A DNA stretch of 64,000 nucleotides from NCBI RefSeq assembly GCF_007570835.1, contig NZ_SUNC01000004.1, positions 310,001 to 374,000 of the forward strand, given 5' to 3'. The translations under genes and the position numbers were made by a program. A model generated the notes under the pieces. That model made no database searches, was not told where the DNA came from, and saw only the letters and a program-made list of their open reading frames with translations. This DNA is from Croceicoccus sediminis (GTDB lineage: Bacteria; Pseudomonadota; Alphaproteobacteria; Sphingomonadales; Sphingomonadaceae). Positions 53,333-62,458 of the stretch are shown here, one piece after another. The stretch's first letter is position 1; each line of letters starts with the position of its first letter.

Positions 53333-53566
53333 ATGAAGGTCAACGTCCACGTCAGCCTCAAGCCCGGTGTGCTCGATCCGCAGGGCCGCGCGATCCACCA
53401 CGCGCTCGAAGGCCTGGGCTTTACCGGCGTCAACGACGTTCGCGCAGGTCGCCTGATCGCTCTCGACGTCGCCGACGATACGAGCGACGAGGCACTGGAC
53501 GACATGTGCCGCAAGCTGCTCGCCAACATGGTGATCGAAAACTACCGCATCGAGAAGGTGGGCTGA
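53333..53566 (+). CDS. purS: Phosphoribosylformylglycinamidine synthase, PurS
   Basis: 77 residues: MKVNVHVSLKPGVLDPQGRAIHHALEGLGF and LLANMVIENYRIEKV. PurS bridges PurQ and small PurL in the three-part FGAM synthase complex. AAAGG seven nt upstream of ATG 53333. Three nt separate it from purQ. Confidence 0.95.
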   Translation: MKVNVHVSLKPGVLDPQGRAIHHALEGLGFTGVNDVRAGRLIALDVADDTSDEALDDMCRKLLANMVIENYRIEKVG

Positions 53567-53569
53567 GCC

Positions 53570-54247
53570 ATGGCCTTCACCGCCGGCGTCATCACCTTTC
53601 CCGGCTCCAACTGCGACCGTGACATGGCCGTCGCGATCGAAGCGGTTTCGGGCAAGCCCGCCACCCGCATCTGGCACGGCGATGCCGCCCTGCCCGACGG
53701 TCTCGACTTCATCGCGGTTCCGGGCGGGTTCTCCTATGGCGATTACCTGCGTTCGGGCGCGATGGCCGCGAACAGCCCGGTCATGCGCGCCGTGGCAGAG
53801 GCAGCCGCGCGCGGCGTGCCCGTTCTGGGCGTGTGCAACGGCTTCCAGATCCTGACCGAAACGGGCCTGCTGCCGGGCGCGCTGATGCGCAATGCCGGCA
53901 TCCACTTCGTCTGCCGCGAAGTGCCGCTGATCGTGGGCAACGACACCTCGCTGTTCACCACGAAGTATTCGGCCGGACAGGAAATCGTGATCCCGGTCGC
54001 CCACCATGACGGCAACTACTACGCCGATGATGAAACGCTGGACCGGCTGGAAGGCGAAGACCAGGTCGCGTTCCGTTATGCCCAGAACCCCAACGGATCG
54101 GCCCGCGACATCGCTGGCGTCCTGAATGCCAAGGGCAATGTCCTGGGCATGATGCCGCACCCCGAACGCATGATCGAGGCGGCACAGGGCGGCGACGATG
54201 GCCGCGTTCTGTTCGAAGCCGTGTTCGAGGGGCTGTCGGTCGCGTAA
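53570..54247 (+). CDS. purQ: Phosphoribosylformylglycinamidine synthase, PurQ
   Basis: 225 residues, class I glutamine amidotransferase: nucleophile Cys in [23 protein letters not shown] and [16 protein letters not shown] near the start, and His-x-Glu in MMPHPERM. It supplies ammonia to PurL. purL is not next to it in this window; a DUF1232 gene follows. Confidence 0.96.
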   Translation: MAFTAGVITFPGSNCDRDMAVAIEAVSGKPATRIWHGDAALPDGLDFIAVPGGFSYGDYLRSGAMAANSPVMRAVAEAAARGVPVLGVCNGFQILTETGLLPGALMRNAGIHFVCREVPLIVGNDTSLFTTKYSAGQEIVIPVAHHDGNYYADDETLDRLEGEDQVAFRYAQNPNGSARDIAGVLNAKGNVLGMMPHPERMIEAAQGGDDGRVLFEAVFEGLSVA

Positions 54248-54260
54248 GTCGGCCGCCGGC

Positions 54261-54638
54261 GTGCTCAACCGGCTGAAAAGCAAAATAAGCCGTTGGGCAA
54301 AGGCGCTGAAACGCGACGTGATCGCGCTGTGGCTCGCCGCGCGCGATCCTCGCGTGCCACTGGGAGCCAAGATGGTCGCAGGTGCCGTCGCCGCCTACGC
54401 GTTGTCGCCTATCGACCTCATTCCCGACTTCATCCCCGTGCTGGGACTGATAGACGATCTGCTGATCGTGCCTGCGGGCATCTGGCTAACCCTGCGCCTG
54501 ATCCCCGCGCCGGTAATGGCCGACTTGCGGAGTCGCGCGGAAACATTGGCGAAACCGCGCTCTACCGCGGGGCTGATTGCGGTTGTGGCAGCTTGGCTCT
54601 TGATCGCGGTTTGGTTTGCATCCTTTTTCGCAAACTAA
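54261..54638 (+). CDS. YkvA family (DUF1232) membrane protein
   Basis: 125 residues from GTG 54261: basic N-terminus (LNRLKSKISRWAKALKRD), then the DUF1232 core YALSPIDLIPDFIPVLGLIDDLLIV and a C-terminal helix (TAGLIAVVAAWLLIAVWFASFF). Members are small membrane proteins of unknown role. The open frame extends back into purQ, but GTG after the purQ stop is the sensible start. Convergent with the acyltransferase gene. Confidence 0.75.
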   Translation: MLNRLKSKISRWAKALKRDVIALWLAARDPRVPLGAKMVAGAVAAYALSPIDLIPDFIPVLGLIDDLLIVPAGIWLTLRLIPAPVMADLRSRAETLAKPRSTAGLIAVVAAWLLIAVWFASFFAN

Positions 54639-54650
54639 AGGCGGCGCACG

Positions 54651-55634
54651 TCACTCGCTCGATGCAAGTCTTGTCGTAGGTTCCTTCGTCAACTGGAACA
54701 CCTTCCCCAAGCTTTTCAAGCGAAGTCCATCCGGCATGAGCGATGCCAAGGCGAATGCGACCGGCACAGACCAAAGGACGGACCAGCCATAGATATGGCA
54801 AAATGCCATCAGCGGCCAATGCACCGCATATAGCGGAAACGAAATACGCCCGAGCCACTTCAGGCCCGCCCCCACCGAAATCGATGTACCCGCAGCAATC
54901 AGGCAGGGAAACACACCGGCAACGATCAGCATATCCAGCAACGTGGAACGCTGAGGCAGGAACCAAGTCGTCACAAATATAAGCGGAAGAATGCTTAGAA
55001 TCAAAATCGAGGATGTGGTGGGTACGGAACGAGATCCGAGAGAGCGATGCAGTTGCACTCCGATCAGATAGGAAAAAAACACCCGCACAAAGCCAGCAGC
55101 GAAAGTGCTGTCTTTGTGGCCCGCAGTGAACGATGGGAAATCAAGAGAAATGACTAAAATTCCTGTCCCAAGCAACGCCAAGGGCAGGATCAGCTTTTTT
55201 ATCCTGCAAAACCAGGCGGCATGTGCGACATTCGCAACAAGCTCGTAAAAGATCGACCATGCAGCCCAGTTGGCTCCGAATGGTTGATGGTTCACGAAAT
55301 ATGGTATGAGAAGAAGATTGGCGGCCATGGCCAGCCAAAATTCGTTCGTACTTGTCGCTAGGTAGAACGACCCAATTATCGCACCGACAGCCATCGTGGG
55401 CCAAAGTCGCAAGTAGCGCAGAGTGAAAAAAGAGCCTGCCCCCAAGCCTTCGGCGAAGCGACTTTCGTATGTCCGTGCCATGACATAGCCCGAAAGCATG
55501 AAGAAGAAGTCGACCGCCAAACCCGCATTGGTTCCGCCAATGCCTATGGTTTCAGCACTCAGGTGAAATAAAAATACGCAAACAGCGGCAATTCCGCGTA
55601 GCGCGTCCAGACCGTGAAGTCGTGTGTCAGGCAA
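54651..55634 (-). CDS. Acyltransferase 3 family membrane protein, low G+C
   Basis: 327 residues. LHGLDALRGIAAVCVFLFHLSAE and FFMLSGYVMAR are the acyltransferase-3 (OafB/NodX-like) marks; FALRYLRLWP-type RYLRLWP follows. About ten membrane helices. Such proteins O-acetylate surface polysaccharides. TTG 55634 is the only sensible start and lies inside the 3' end of the GGDEF-EAL gene (overlap 8 nt). Two 60-nt samples (55021-55080 and 55201-55260) are 50% G+C, against 72% in 55801-55860, and codon use is unlike the neighbours: likely a recent acquisition. Confidence 0.85.
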   Translation of the reverse strand: MPDTRLHGLDALRGIAAVCVFLFHLSAETIGIGGTNAGLAVDFFFMLSGYVMARTYESRFAEGLGAGSFFTLRYLRLWPTMAVGAIIGSFYLATSTNEFWLAMAANLLLIPYFVNHQPFGANWAAWSIFYELVANVAHAAWFCRIKKLILPLALLGTGILVISLDFPSFTAGHKDSTFAAGFVRVFFSYLIGVQLHRSLGSRSVPTTSSILILSILPLIFVTTWFLPQRSTLLDMLIVAGVFPCLIAAGTSISVGAGLKWLGRISFPLYAVHWPLMAFCHIYGWSVLWSVPVAFALASLMPDGLRLKSLGKVFQLTKEPTTRLASSE

Positions 55635-58023
55635 TCTTGCGGTCCGCGTCGCGGGCCAGAAGCGCCGCCGCCTCGATCGCGCCCATGGGCCGTCCGAACA
55701 GGAAGCCCTGAATCTTGGTGCAGCCCAGCTGGCGGATACGGTCGAGTTCGCGTTCGCTTTCCACGCCTTCGGCAGTGGTCGTCATGTCCAGCGCGTCGGC
55801 CATGGCGACGACGGCGCGGATGATGGCCAGCGATTCCGGGCTGTCCTTGGCCGCGCCCTGCACGAAGGAACGGTCGATCTTGATCGTGGTGAAGCGATTA
55901 TTGCGCAAATAGCCCAGCGAGGAATAGCCGGTGCCGAAGTCGTCGAGCGCGATACCGCAGCCCAGCGACTGGATCTGCTGAAGCGTGTTCTGCGCCGCAC
56001 CGCCATCGCGCAGGAAGATCGATTCGGTGACTTCCAGTTCCAGCCGTTCCGCCGCAAGGCCGCTGCTGGCCAGCGCCGAGACGACCGTGCTGGCAAAGCT
56101 GGCGTCGAGCATCTGTTCCGCCGACACGTTGACCGCGATGCGGATGTTCGAGGGCCAGCGTGCCGCCTCTTCACAGGCGCGGCGCAGGGCCCATTCGCCG
56201 ATCGGCACGATGAGGCGCGTGTCTTCTGCGATCGGGATGAACTTGGCCGGGCTGATCGGTCCGAACTCGGCCGAATTCCAGCGTAGCAATGCCTCGAAGC
56301 TCATCACCTGTTCGGTTTCTGCATCGACGACCGGCTGGAACGCCAGGGTCAATTCGTCCCGTTCCAGCGCGTGGCGCAGCGCAAATTCGAGCTTGCGGCG
56401 TTCCTCGGCATGGGCGTGCATCTGCGGTTCGTAGGCAAAGTGGCTGCCGCCGCCTTCATCCTTCGAGCGATAGAGCGCGAGGTCGGCATTGCGCATCAGC
56501 GTTTCGACCGTACGGGCATCGCGCGGGCCGATCGCGGAACCGACCGAAGCCCCGACGTAAAGCGTGTGGTGATCGACGTCGTAGGGCTTGGACAGGACAT
56601 CGATAATGGCGTGCGCCATGCGGTCGACTGCGTTGCGATCGTTGACGTCGGCCATGACGACAGCGAATTCGTCCCCGCCCAACCGGCCGCAAGTGTCGTG
56701 CTGCCCCATCAGAACGCGCAGGCGGCGCGACACCTGGGCAAGCAACTCGTCGCCGATCTGGTGGCCCAGCGTATCGTTGACGGCCTTGAACCGGTCGAGG
56801 TCGATCATCAGGAATGCGCAGCGCGTGCGCCACTGCTCGGCCCGCTGCAACGCCGTGCCCAGCGCCTCGGTCAGCATCATGCGGTTCGGCAACCCGGTCA
56901 GCTGGTCATAACGTGCCAGCTGCGCGATCTTCTCGGCGCTCTCGCGCTGTTCGGTTACATCCGAACCCACCCCGCGAAAGCCGGAGAACTGCCCGTGTTC
57001 GTCATGCTTGGGCGTACCCGAAAGCTCCCACCAGCGGCTGCGGCCGCCCACGTTCACGCGGACCATGAGGTTGGAGAAGCTTTCGCGCCGCTTCAGCCGT
57101 TCGGCCAGATCGCGAAGCGACGAGGGCAATGAACCGCTTTCCCAGCCGTCACCCGCGATCAGGCGCAGAAGCGGCTGACCATCGGCCTGATGCGGCTGCA
57201 TCTGCAGGGCGTGGGCAAAGCGGGGCGAGACACCGCGAACCCGGCGAGAGCTGTCGACGCTCCACAACCAGTCCGCGCTGTTTTCTTCGAATTCGTGAAG
57301 CAGCAGGGATACGGTTTCCGCCTTTTCGGCAAGGCTCGCCTCGGTAATGCGAAGGCGCAGGTAGAGCCGCGACAGTGCCAGCGCACCGCCCGCGATAGTG
57401 CCGGAAAAGGCGAGCTGGGCAATCGCGGCGATCCAATCACCGCGGATGGCAGGGCCGATCGCGCCGCCAATGCCGAAGATGCCGATGAAAACCATCGCCG
57501 CCGTCGGCACGACGGAAAGGGACAGGACGAATACCCCGATCAGCATGACCATCACGGCATATTGCGGCGCGCTGCCGGTGCTGAGCACTTCGGGGAAGAT
57601 CAGCATCGGCGCGACCCACAGGCCGCCGGCAAGGCCGACGGTGGCAAGGTGCGTGCGCAGTTCATCTGAGCCCAGTTGCCGACGCTCGGCATCGCTGAAG
57701 GTCCGCTCGATCCGCATCATGGCCAGCGCCATCATGACGACCAGCGCGAACCAGCCGCCAACGATCATCCCGCCCGCAGCCGCGTTCCAGACGACCATGG
57801 CGGGAAGCGCGGCGGCAATGAAGATCGCAAAGCGCAGCCAGGCACCGCGTGCCAATGCGCCATATTGCAGACCGACAAGGCGTCCGGGTCTCTCTTCGCC
57901 GCGACGAAACTTGCCCATGACGCGCTTCGCCATGCCATCGCGCGACTCGGGCACGAAAGCGTCTTCGCTCGCTGACTGGGGCGCCGAATTGCCGCCCTTG
58001 CGCTTGAGTACAGACCCCAACAT
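55627..58023 (-). CDS. Membrane-anchored PAS-GGDEF-EAL cyclic-di-GMP protein
   Basis: About 798 residues. Six or so N-terminal helices (IFIAAALPAMVVW through LSRLYL), a PAS-like segment (NSADWLWSVDSSRRVRGVSPRF), a GGDEF domain with intact GGDEF at about 449-453, and an EAL domain with FEALLRW, VNVSAEQM, TESIF, DDFGTGYSSLGYL and TIKIDRSFV. Both synthase and phosphodiesterase motifs are complete, but the inhibitory RxxD site before GGDEF is GQHD. Start ATG 58023; the upstream ATG at 58065 gives 14 extra residues. Sensory role by the membrane/PAS part is inferred. Confidence 0.92.
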   Translation of the reverse strand: MLGSVLKRKGGNSAPQSASEDAFVPESRDGMAKRVMGKFRRGEERPGRLVGLQYGALARGAWLRFAIFIAAALPAMVVWNAAAGGMIVGGWFALVVMMALAMMRIERTFSDAERRQLGSDELRTHLATVGLAGGLWVAPMLIFPEVLSTGSAPQYAVMVMLIGVFVLSLSVVPTAAMVFIGIFGIGGAIGPAIRGDWIAAIAQLAFSGTIAGGALALSRLYLRLRITEASLAEKAETVSLLLHEFEENSADWLWSVDSSRRVRGVSPRFAHALQMQPHQADGQPLLRLIAGDGWESGSLPSSLRDLAERLKRRESFSNLMVRVNVGGRSRWWELSGTPKHDEHGQFSGFRGVGSDVTEQRESAEKIAQLARYDQLTGLPNRMMLTEALGTALQRAEQWRTRCAFLMIDLDRFKAVNDTLGHQIGDELLAQVSRRLRVLMGQHDTCGRLGGDEFAVVMADVNDRNAVDRMAHAIIDVLSKPYDVDHHTLYVGASVGSAIGPRDARTVETLMRNADLALYRSKDEGGGSHFAYEPQMHAHAEERRKLEFALRHALERDELTLAFQPVVDAETEQVMSFEALLRWNSAEFGPISPAKFIPIAEDTRLIVPIGEWALRRACEEAARWPSNIRIAVNVSAEQMLDASFASTVVSALASSGLAAERLELEVTESIFLRDGGAAQNTLQQIQSLGCGIALDDFGTGYSSLGYLRNNRFTTIKIDRSFVQGAAKDSPESLAIIRAVVAMADALDMTTTAEGVESERELDRIRQLGCTKIQGFLFGRPMGAIEAAALLARDADRKIA

Positions 58024-58156
58024 GACTTCGGGGTTACAGAAACAGGGTTGATAAGCGGTAAACACCCCGCCGCCCGTTCTCCGTTTCCGAAGGCGGCGCG
58101 CGGCGGCTTTCGCTTAACTATCGAACCGCCCCGTTATGGGCGAAAAACGAGGCTCG

Positions 58157-59344
58157 TCAGAACCGTTCGAGCGCGATGGCAGTCGCCTCTCCGCCGCCGA
58201 TGCAGATGCTGGCTACGCCGCGCTTCAAATTGCGATTCTCCAGCGCGCCCAAGAGCGTCGCCATGATGCGCGCGCCCGATGCCCCGATCGGATGGCCCAG
58301 CGCGCAGGCACCGCCGTTCACGTTCAGACGGTCCCGCTCGATCCCAAGGTCGCGTTCGGCGATCAGGGCGACGACGGCGAAAGCCTCGTTCACTTCGAAC
58401 AGGTCGACATCATCCATGCCCCAGCCGGTCTTCTCGAACAGCTTCTTCGTCGCGAAGACGGGCGCGGTGGTGAAACGGGCCGGTTCATGGGCGTGGCTGG
58501 CATGACCGACCACGCGGGCGACGGGGTTCATGCCCATCTTCTGAGCAGTCGACGCGCGGCACATGACAAGTGCGGCAGCACCGTCGGAAATCGACGAACT
58601 GTTTGCGGCCGTGACCGTTCCGTCCTTGGCAAAAGCGGGGCGCAGAGTGGGGATCTTCTCGACATTGGCCTTGGCGGGCTGTTCGTCGGTATCGATCGTG
58701 ACTTCGGCCTTGCGCGTCTTGACCGTGACCGGCGTGATTTCGCGGTCGAACGCGCCGCTTTCGCCTGCTTCGCGCGCAAGAGTGAGCGAACGGATCGCGT
58801 AATCGTCCTGCGTCTCGCGGGTGAACTGGTATTCCTGCGCCGCGTCTTCGGCAAAGGCGCCCATCAGGCGGCCGGGGTTGTAGGCGTCCTCCAGCCCGTC
58901 GAGGAACATCGAATCCTTCACCACGTCATGGCCCAGCCGCGCGCCGCCGCGATGCTTGGGCAAAAGGTAAGGCGCATTCGTCATGCTTTCCATCCCGCCC
59001 GCAACGACGATGTCCGACGATCCGGCCAACAGCGCATCGTGCGCCATGATCGCGGCCTGCATGCCCGATCCGCACATCTTGTTGATGGTCGTGGCCGTCA
59101 CGTGTTCGCCCAGACCGGCAAGGATCGCCGCCTGGCGGCCGGGTGCCTGCCCCTGCCCTGCCGGAAGGACGCAGCCCATGATGATCTGGTCCACCGCCTC
59201 TCCGGTGATCCCGGCGCGCTCCACGGCCGCGCGAACCGCGGCGGCACCCAGGTTCGGGGCGGCGACATCGGAAAAGACGCCCTGCATCCCGCCCATCGGC
59301 GTGCGTGCATAGCTGGCGATGACGATCGGGTCTGCGGTTGTCAT
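58157..59344 (-). CDS. Acetyl-CoA C-acetyltransferase (thiolase)
   Basis: 395 residues, biosynthetic-type thiolase. Nucleophile Cys in NKMCGSGMQA, VAGGMESMTNAP, EVNEAFAVV, and NGGACALGHPIGASGARI with the His; the second Cys in CIGGGEATA. It condenses or cleaves acetoacetyl-CoA, feeding polyhydroxybutyrate or the mevalonate/ketone-body route. AAGGAGAG precedes ATG 59344. Downstream of a TetR gene on the same strand (57 nt), likely regulated by it. Confidence 0.94.
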   Translation of the reverse strand: MTTADPIVIASYARTPMGGMQGVFSDVAAPNLGAAAVRAAVERAGITGEAVDQIIMGCVLPAGQGQAPGRQAAILAGLGEHVTATTINKMCGSGMQAAIMAHDALLAGSSDIVVAGGMESMTNAPYLLPKHRGGARLGHDVVKDSMFLDGLEDAYNPGRLMGAFAEDAAQEYQFTRETQDDYAIRSLTLAREAGESGAFDREITPVTVKTRKAEVTIDTDEQPAKANVEKIPTLRPAFAKDGTVTAANSSSISDGAAALVMCRASTAQKMGMNPVARVVGHASHAHEPARFTTAPVFATKKLFEKTGWGMDDVDLFEVNEAFAVVALIAERDLGIERDRLNVNGGACALGHPIGASGARIMATLLGALENRNLKRGVASICIGGGEATAIALERF

Positions 59345-59401
59345 GTCTCTCTCCTTGGTCCGGCCTTGCACCGGCAATTCGGTAAATTTCGCCGTTGCGT
59401 T

Positions 59402-60019
59402 TCAGGTCCGCGGACGCAGGCCCCGCATCAGGAATTCGACAAGCTGGTCCGCGATCTCTTCGCGGGACAGAGCGCCTTCCGGATCGTGCCAGCGCGCGGG
59501 CCAGTTCAAGGCCCCGGCCAGCGCAAAAACGGCCAGTTTCTCATTCTCGCAAGCGATGGAGCCGTCCTCCACCGCCGCGTGAAGCATCGCCTGAACCGCC
59601 GCGTCCATGTCGCGTTTCAACACGCGGTATTCTGCCAGGCTTTCGGGCTTCAGCTCCTCGACCCCGGTGCGGATCACGCAGCGGCCGAAATCCTCCATGC
59701 TGATCACGGCATAGCGGCGCAGGTAGTATTCGAGCCGGGCGAGCCCGTCGCCATCACGGCCACGCGCATCGTCCGCCGCATCGCGCAACTGACCCATGCC
59801 CTTCTTCAGGCAAGCGAGGAGGACCTGATCCTTGGTCGGGTAATAATGGTAGATCGTCCGCTTGGAGATACCCAGCCGCGCAGCCACGTCGTCGAGAGAC
59901 GTGTTCGCAAATCCGCGTTCGTTGAACATGCGCGCCGCAGCCGAAAGCACGGCATCGCGCTTGGCAGCACGCTCGGCCTCTTTCTGCTCGGCCGTTCGGA
60001 AGGGTGATACTTCGGTCAT
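59402..60019 (-). CDS. TetR family regulator upstream of thiolase
   Basis: 205 residues. DNA-binding domain: AVLSAAARMFNERGFANTSLDDVAARLGISKRTIYHYYPTKDQVL (residues 21-65). The C-terminal domain is of the TetR_C (KstR2/FadR-like) kind with LRRYAVISMEDFGRCV. GAGGGA precedes ATG 60019. Its position just ahead of a thiolase gene suggests a fatty-acid or acyl-CoA responsive repressor; the ligand is inferred from context only. Confidence 0.88.
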   Translation of the reverse strand: MTEVSPFRTAEQKEAERAAKRDAVLSAAARMFNERGFANTSLDDVAARLGISKRTIYHYYPTKDQVLLACLKKGMGQLRDAADDARGRDGDGLARLEYYLRRYAVISMEDFGRCVIRTGVEELKPESLAEYRVLKRDMDAAVQAMLHAAVEDGSIACENEKLAVFALAGALNWPARWHDPEGALSREEIADQLVEFLMRGLRPRT

Positions 60020-60150
60020 CTGGTGTCCCTCTACTGGCACGACACGTAAAAGAGATCAATACACTCAAGAGTTTTCATCGTCTGCGCATGGCGGCCTTTC
60101 CTGCACATTCGCAGCGAATTTTCCTGCCTCCCTCTACAGCAGTTGCTTTT

Positions 60151-60169
60151 GCGATTTAATCTCATTAGC
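60151..60169. promoter_or_regulatory. Possible Fur box
   Basis: GCGATTTAATCTCATTAGC matches the 19-nt Fur consensus at 11 positions, with the right half (TCATTAxC) best. It lies 47 nt ahead of the siderophore-type receptor gene. A separate perfect palindrome TGCGA-N5-TCGCA (60184-60198) lies closer to the start. Both are only candidates. Confidence 0.3.
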
Positions 60170-60215
60170 AGGCGATTCGAAAATGCGAATTAGTCGCAAT
60201 AATAGGAGGTCCCAA

Positions 60216-62330
60216 ATGTCGTTTCGCCGAGTTTCCGCAGGTTCCGTTCGCACGTCACTCTTGCTGACGTCCGCACTGGCTGCGTATCCGGCACTGGCGC
60301 AGGATCGCGGGGACGATCAGCGCCGTTCCTATCTGCCGCACGAAATCGTCGTATCGGCAGAGCGTGACGGCTATGCGCTCGAAGACGGGTCGAGCGCGAC
60401 GAAGACCCCTACGCCGATCATCGACGTGCCGCAGGCCGTTTCGGTCATCACGCGCGACCAGATCGACGATCAGGCCGTCACCCAGCTCAACGATGCCCTG
60501 CGCTTCGTCGCCGGCGTCACGCTTGAAACGGGCGAAGGCCACCGCGACGAAGTGTTCATTCGCGGACAGGAAAGCACTGCGGACTTCTATCTGAACGGCC
60601 TGCGCGACGATGCGCAGTATTACCGTTCGCTCTACAATATCGAACGGGTTGAGATCCTGAAGGGATCCAGCGCGCTGATCTTCGGGCGCGGCGCAGGCGG
60701 CGGTGCGATCAACCGCGTCAGCAAGACCGCCAGCCCCAACACGGCATTCGCCGCAGCCGATGGCTCTGTCGACACCTTCGGTGCCTTCTCGCTTTCGGCT
60801 GATCTGAACCAGCCGCTGTCGATGAACGCCGCCGCGCGCCTCAACGCGACGTACCAGGAATTCGACAGCCACCGCGACGAATACGAAGGCTGCTTCATCG
60901 GCATCAGCCCGACCGTCACGCTGGAGCCTGGTGCCGACACGCGAATCATCCTTGGCTATAGCTATGACGACGACGAACGCGTCACCGATCGCGGCGTCCC
61001 CTCGCTCGGCGATGGCCCCCTCACCGGCTACGACAAGACCTTCTTTGGCCAGTCCGGCTTCAACGAAGCAAGCGCGCAAGTGCACATCGCCCGCGCGCGG
61101 ATCGAACACGATTTCTCGAACGAATTGAGCGTGAACCTCAGCGGCCAGTTCGCCGATTACGACAAGGTCTATGCCAACATCGTCCCGTCGGGCACCGACG
61201 GCGAAACGGTCACTCTTTCGGGCTATCGCGACGCGACGACCCGGCGCAACTGGATCGGTCAGGGCAACCTTGTCTGGACCGGCAACACCGGCGGCATCGG
61301 CCATACCCTGCTGACCGGGTTCGAGGTCATCAGCCAGGACACCGGCAATGCGCGCGATGTTGTCCACTTTGGCGCGGTCGATGGACCGACCTCTGCGCAA
61401 GTCCCGCTGGCCAGGGATATCTCGGTGCCGGCGTTCTTCCTCGACCCGCTGGCACGCAACCGGGCATCGGAGCTCACCGTTCTGGCCGCTTACGTGCAGG
61501 ACCAGATCGAACTGGGCGAATTCGTCCATATTATCGGCGGTGTGCGTTTCGAAAGCTTCGACCTCGATACCGTCAATCTTGTCAGCAACACGCCCGCATC
61601 GCGCAAGGATGAAAAGTGGAGCCCGCGCCTTGGCATCATGGTCAAGCCGCAGGAAACCGTGTCGCTCTATGCCAGCTATTCGGAAAGCTTCCTGCCGCAG
61701 GCCGGTGACCAGTTCGTGCTGCTCAGCCCGACTTCGGCAGAACTTGCGCCGGAGCAGTTCGAAAATATCGAAGCGGGGATCAAATGGTCGCCCCGCCCCG
61801 GCCTGCTGTTGACGGCCGCTGCGTTCCAGCTTGAGCGTTCGAACCGCCAGACCACCGATCCCGAAAATCCGGGCTTCGTCATCCTGACCGGCAAGACCCG
61901 CACCCGCGGGTTCGAGGCGCAGCTGACCGGAGAGCTTGCACCGGGCTGGAACGCGAACATCGGTTACAGCTACCTCGACGGGAAAGTCCGCTCGCGCGTC
62001 GGCAGCACGGAGGCCGGGACGGTTCTTGAACAAGTGCCCGAACATCACCTGACGGCGTGGACTCGCTATGACTTCTCACCCCGCTTCGGCATCGGCGGGG
62101 GCGTGGTCCATAGTTCCAGCCAGTACGCCTCGCTTAGCAACGCGGTGAAGCTGCCTGCCTATACCCGCGTCGACCTGGCCGGTTATTTCGATGTGAACGA
62201 ACGCATCGCGCTGCAAGTCAATGTCGAGAACCTGTTCGACGAGGATTATTATCCCAGCGCGCACGGCGACAACAACATCCAGCCGGCCAAACCGCTCAAC
62301 GCGTCGGTCACTGCACGGGTCAGGTTCTGA
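60216..62330 (+). CDS. TonB-dependent siderophore receptor (Fiu/FhuE-like)
   Basis: 704 residues: signal peptide (SLLLTSALAAYPALAQ), TonB-box-like EIVVSAERDGYA, plug with TPTPIIDVPQAVSVITRDQIDDQAVTQLNDAL, GVTLETGEGHRDEVFIRGQ and DFYLNGLRDDAQYYR, VEILKGSSALIFGRGAGGG and INRVSKTA; barrel ending SVTARVRF. The PQAVSVI and EILKGPxAxxxGRG-type segments are the siderophore-receptor (TIGR01783) hallmarks. AGGAGGT precedes the ATG at good spacing. Likely iron-regulated through the site upstream. Confidence 0.9.
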   Translation: MSFRRVSAGSVRTSLLLTSALAAYPALAQDRGDDQRRSYLPHEIVVSAERDGYALEDGSSATKTPTPIIDVPQAVSVITRDQIDDQAVTQLNDALRFVAGVTLETGEGHRDEVFIRGQESTADFYLNGLRDDAQYYRSLYNIERVEILKGSSALIFGRGAGGGAINRVSKTASPNTAFAAADGSVDTFGAFSLSADLNQPLSMNAAARLNATYQEFDSHRDEYEGCFIGISPTVTLEPGADTRIILGYSYDDDERVTDRGVPSLGDGPLTGYDKTFFGQSGFNEASAQVHIARARIEHDFSNELSVNLSGQFADYDKVYANIVPSGTDGETVTLSGYRDATTRRNWIGQGNLVWTGNTGGIGHTLLTGFEVISQDTGNARDVVHFGAVDGPTSAQVPLARDISVPAFFLDPLARNRASELTVLAAYVQDQIELGEFVHIIGGVRFESFDLDTVNLVSNTPASRKDEKWSPRLGIMVKPQETVSLYASYSESFLPQAGDQFVLLSPTSAELAPEQFENIEAGIKWSPRPGLLLTAAAFQLERSNRQTTDPENPGFVILTGKTRTRGFEAQLTGELAPGWNANIGYSYLDGKVRSRVGSTEAGTVLEQVPEHHLTAWTRYDFSPRFGIGGGVVHSSSQYASLSNAVKLPAYTRVDLAGYFDVNERIALQVNVENLFDEDYYPSAHGDNNIQPAKPLNASVTARVRF

Positions 62331-62351
62331 TCCCGTCTGACCTTTCGACAA

Positions 62352-62385
62352 GGTGTGCCATCGCCCGCACCGGCGGCGGCACACC
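62352..62385. terminator. Hairpin between the receptor gene and lacI-type gene
   Basis: GGTGTGCC (62352-62359) pairs with GGCACACC (62378-62385) across an 18-nt loop, between convergent genes. No T run, so a terminator role is moderate. Confidence 0.45.
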
Positions 62386-62458
62386 CGGTTCGATCACGTG
62401 TCTGGAATCCGAACGCGAAGGACCGTGCCAACCTCCGAAGGCCTGATCGTGAACTTCC

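Noticed and set aside
58136-60007. 623-codon frame antisense to the thiolase and TetR genes
   Set aside because: It spans two well-supported genes and the gap between them, with no recognisable domain.
60255-62048. Antisense frame of 597 codons over the siderophore receptor
   Set aside because: The receptor frame has signal peptide, plug and barrel marks; the antisense frame has none.
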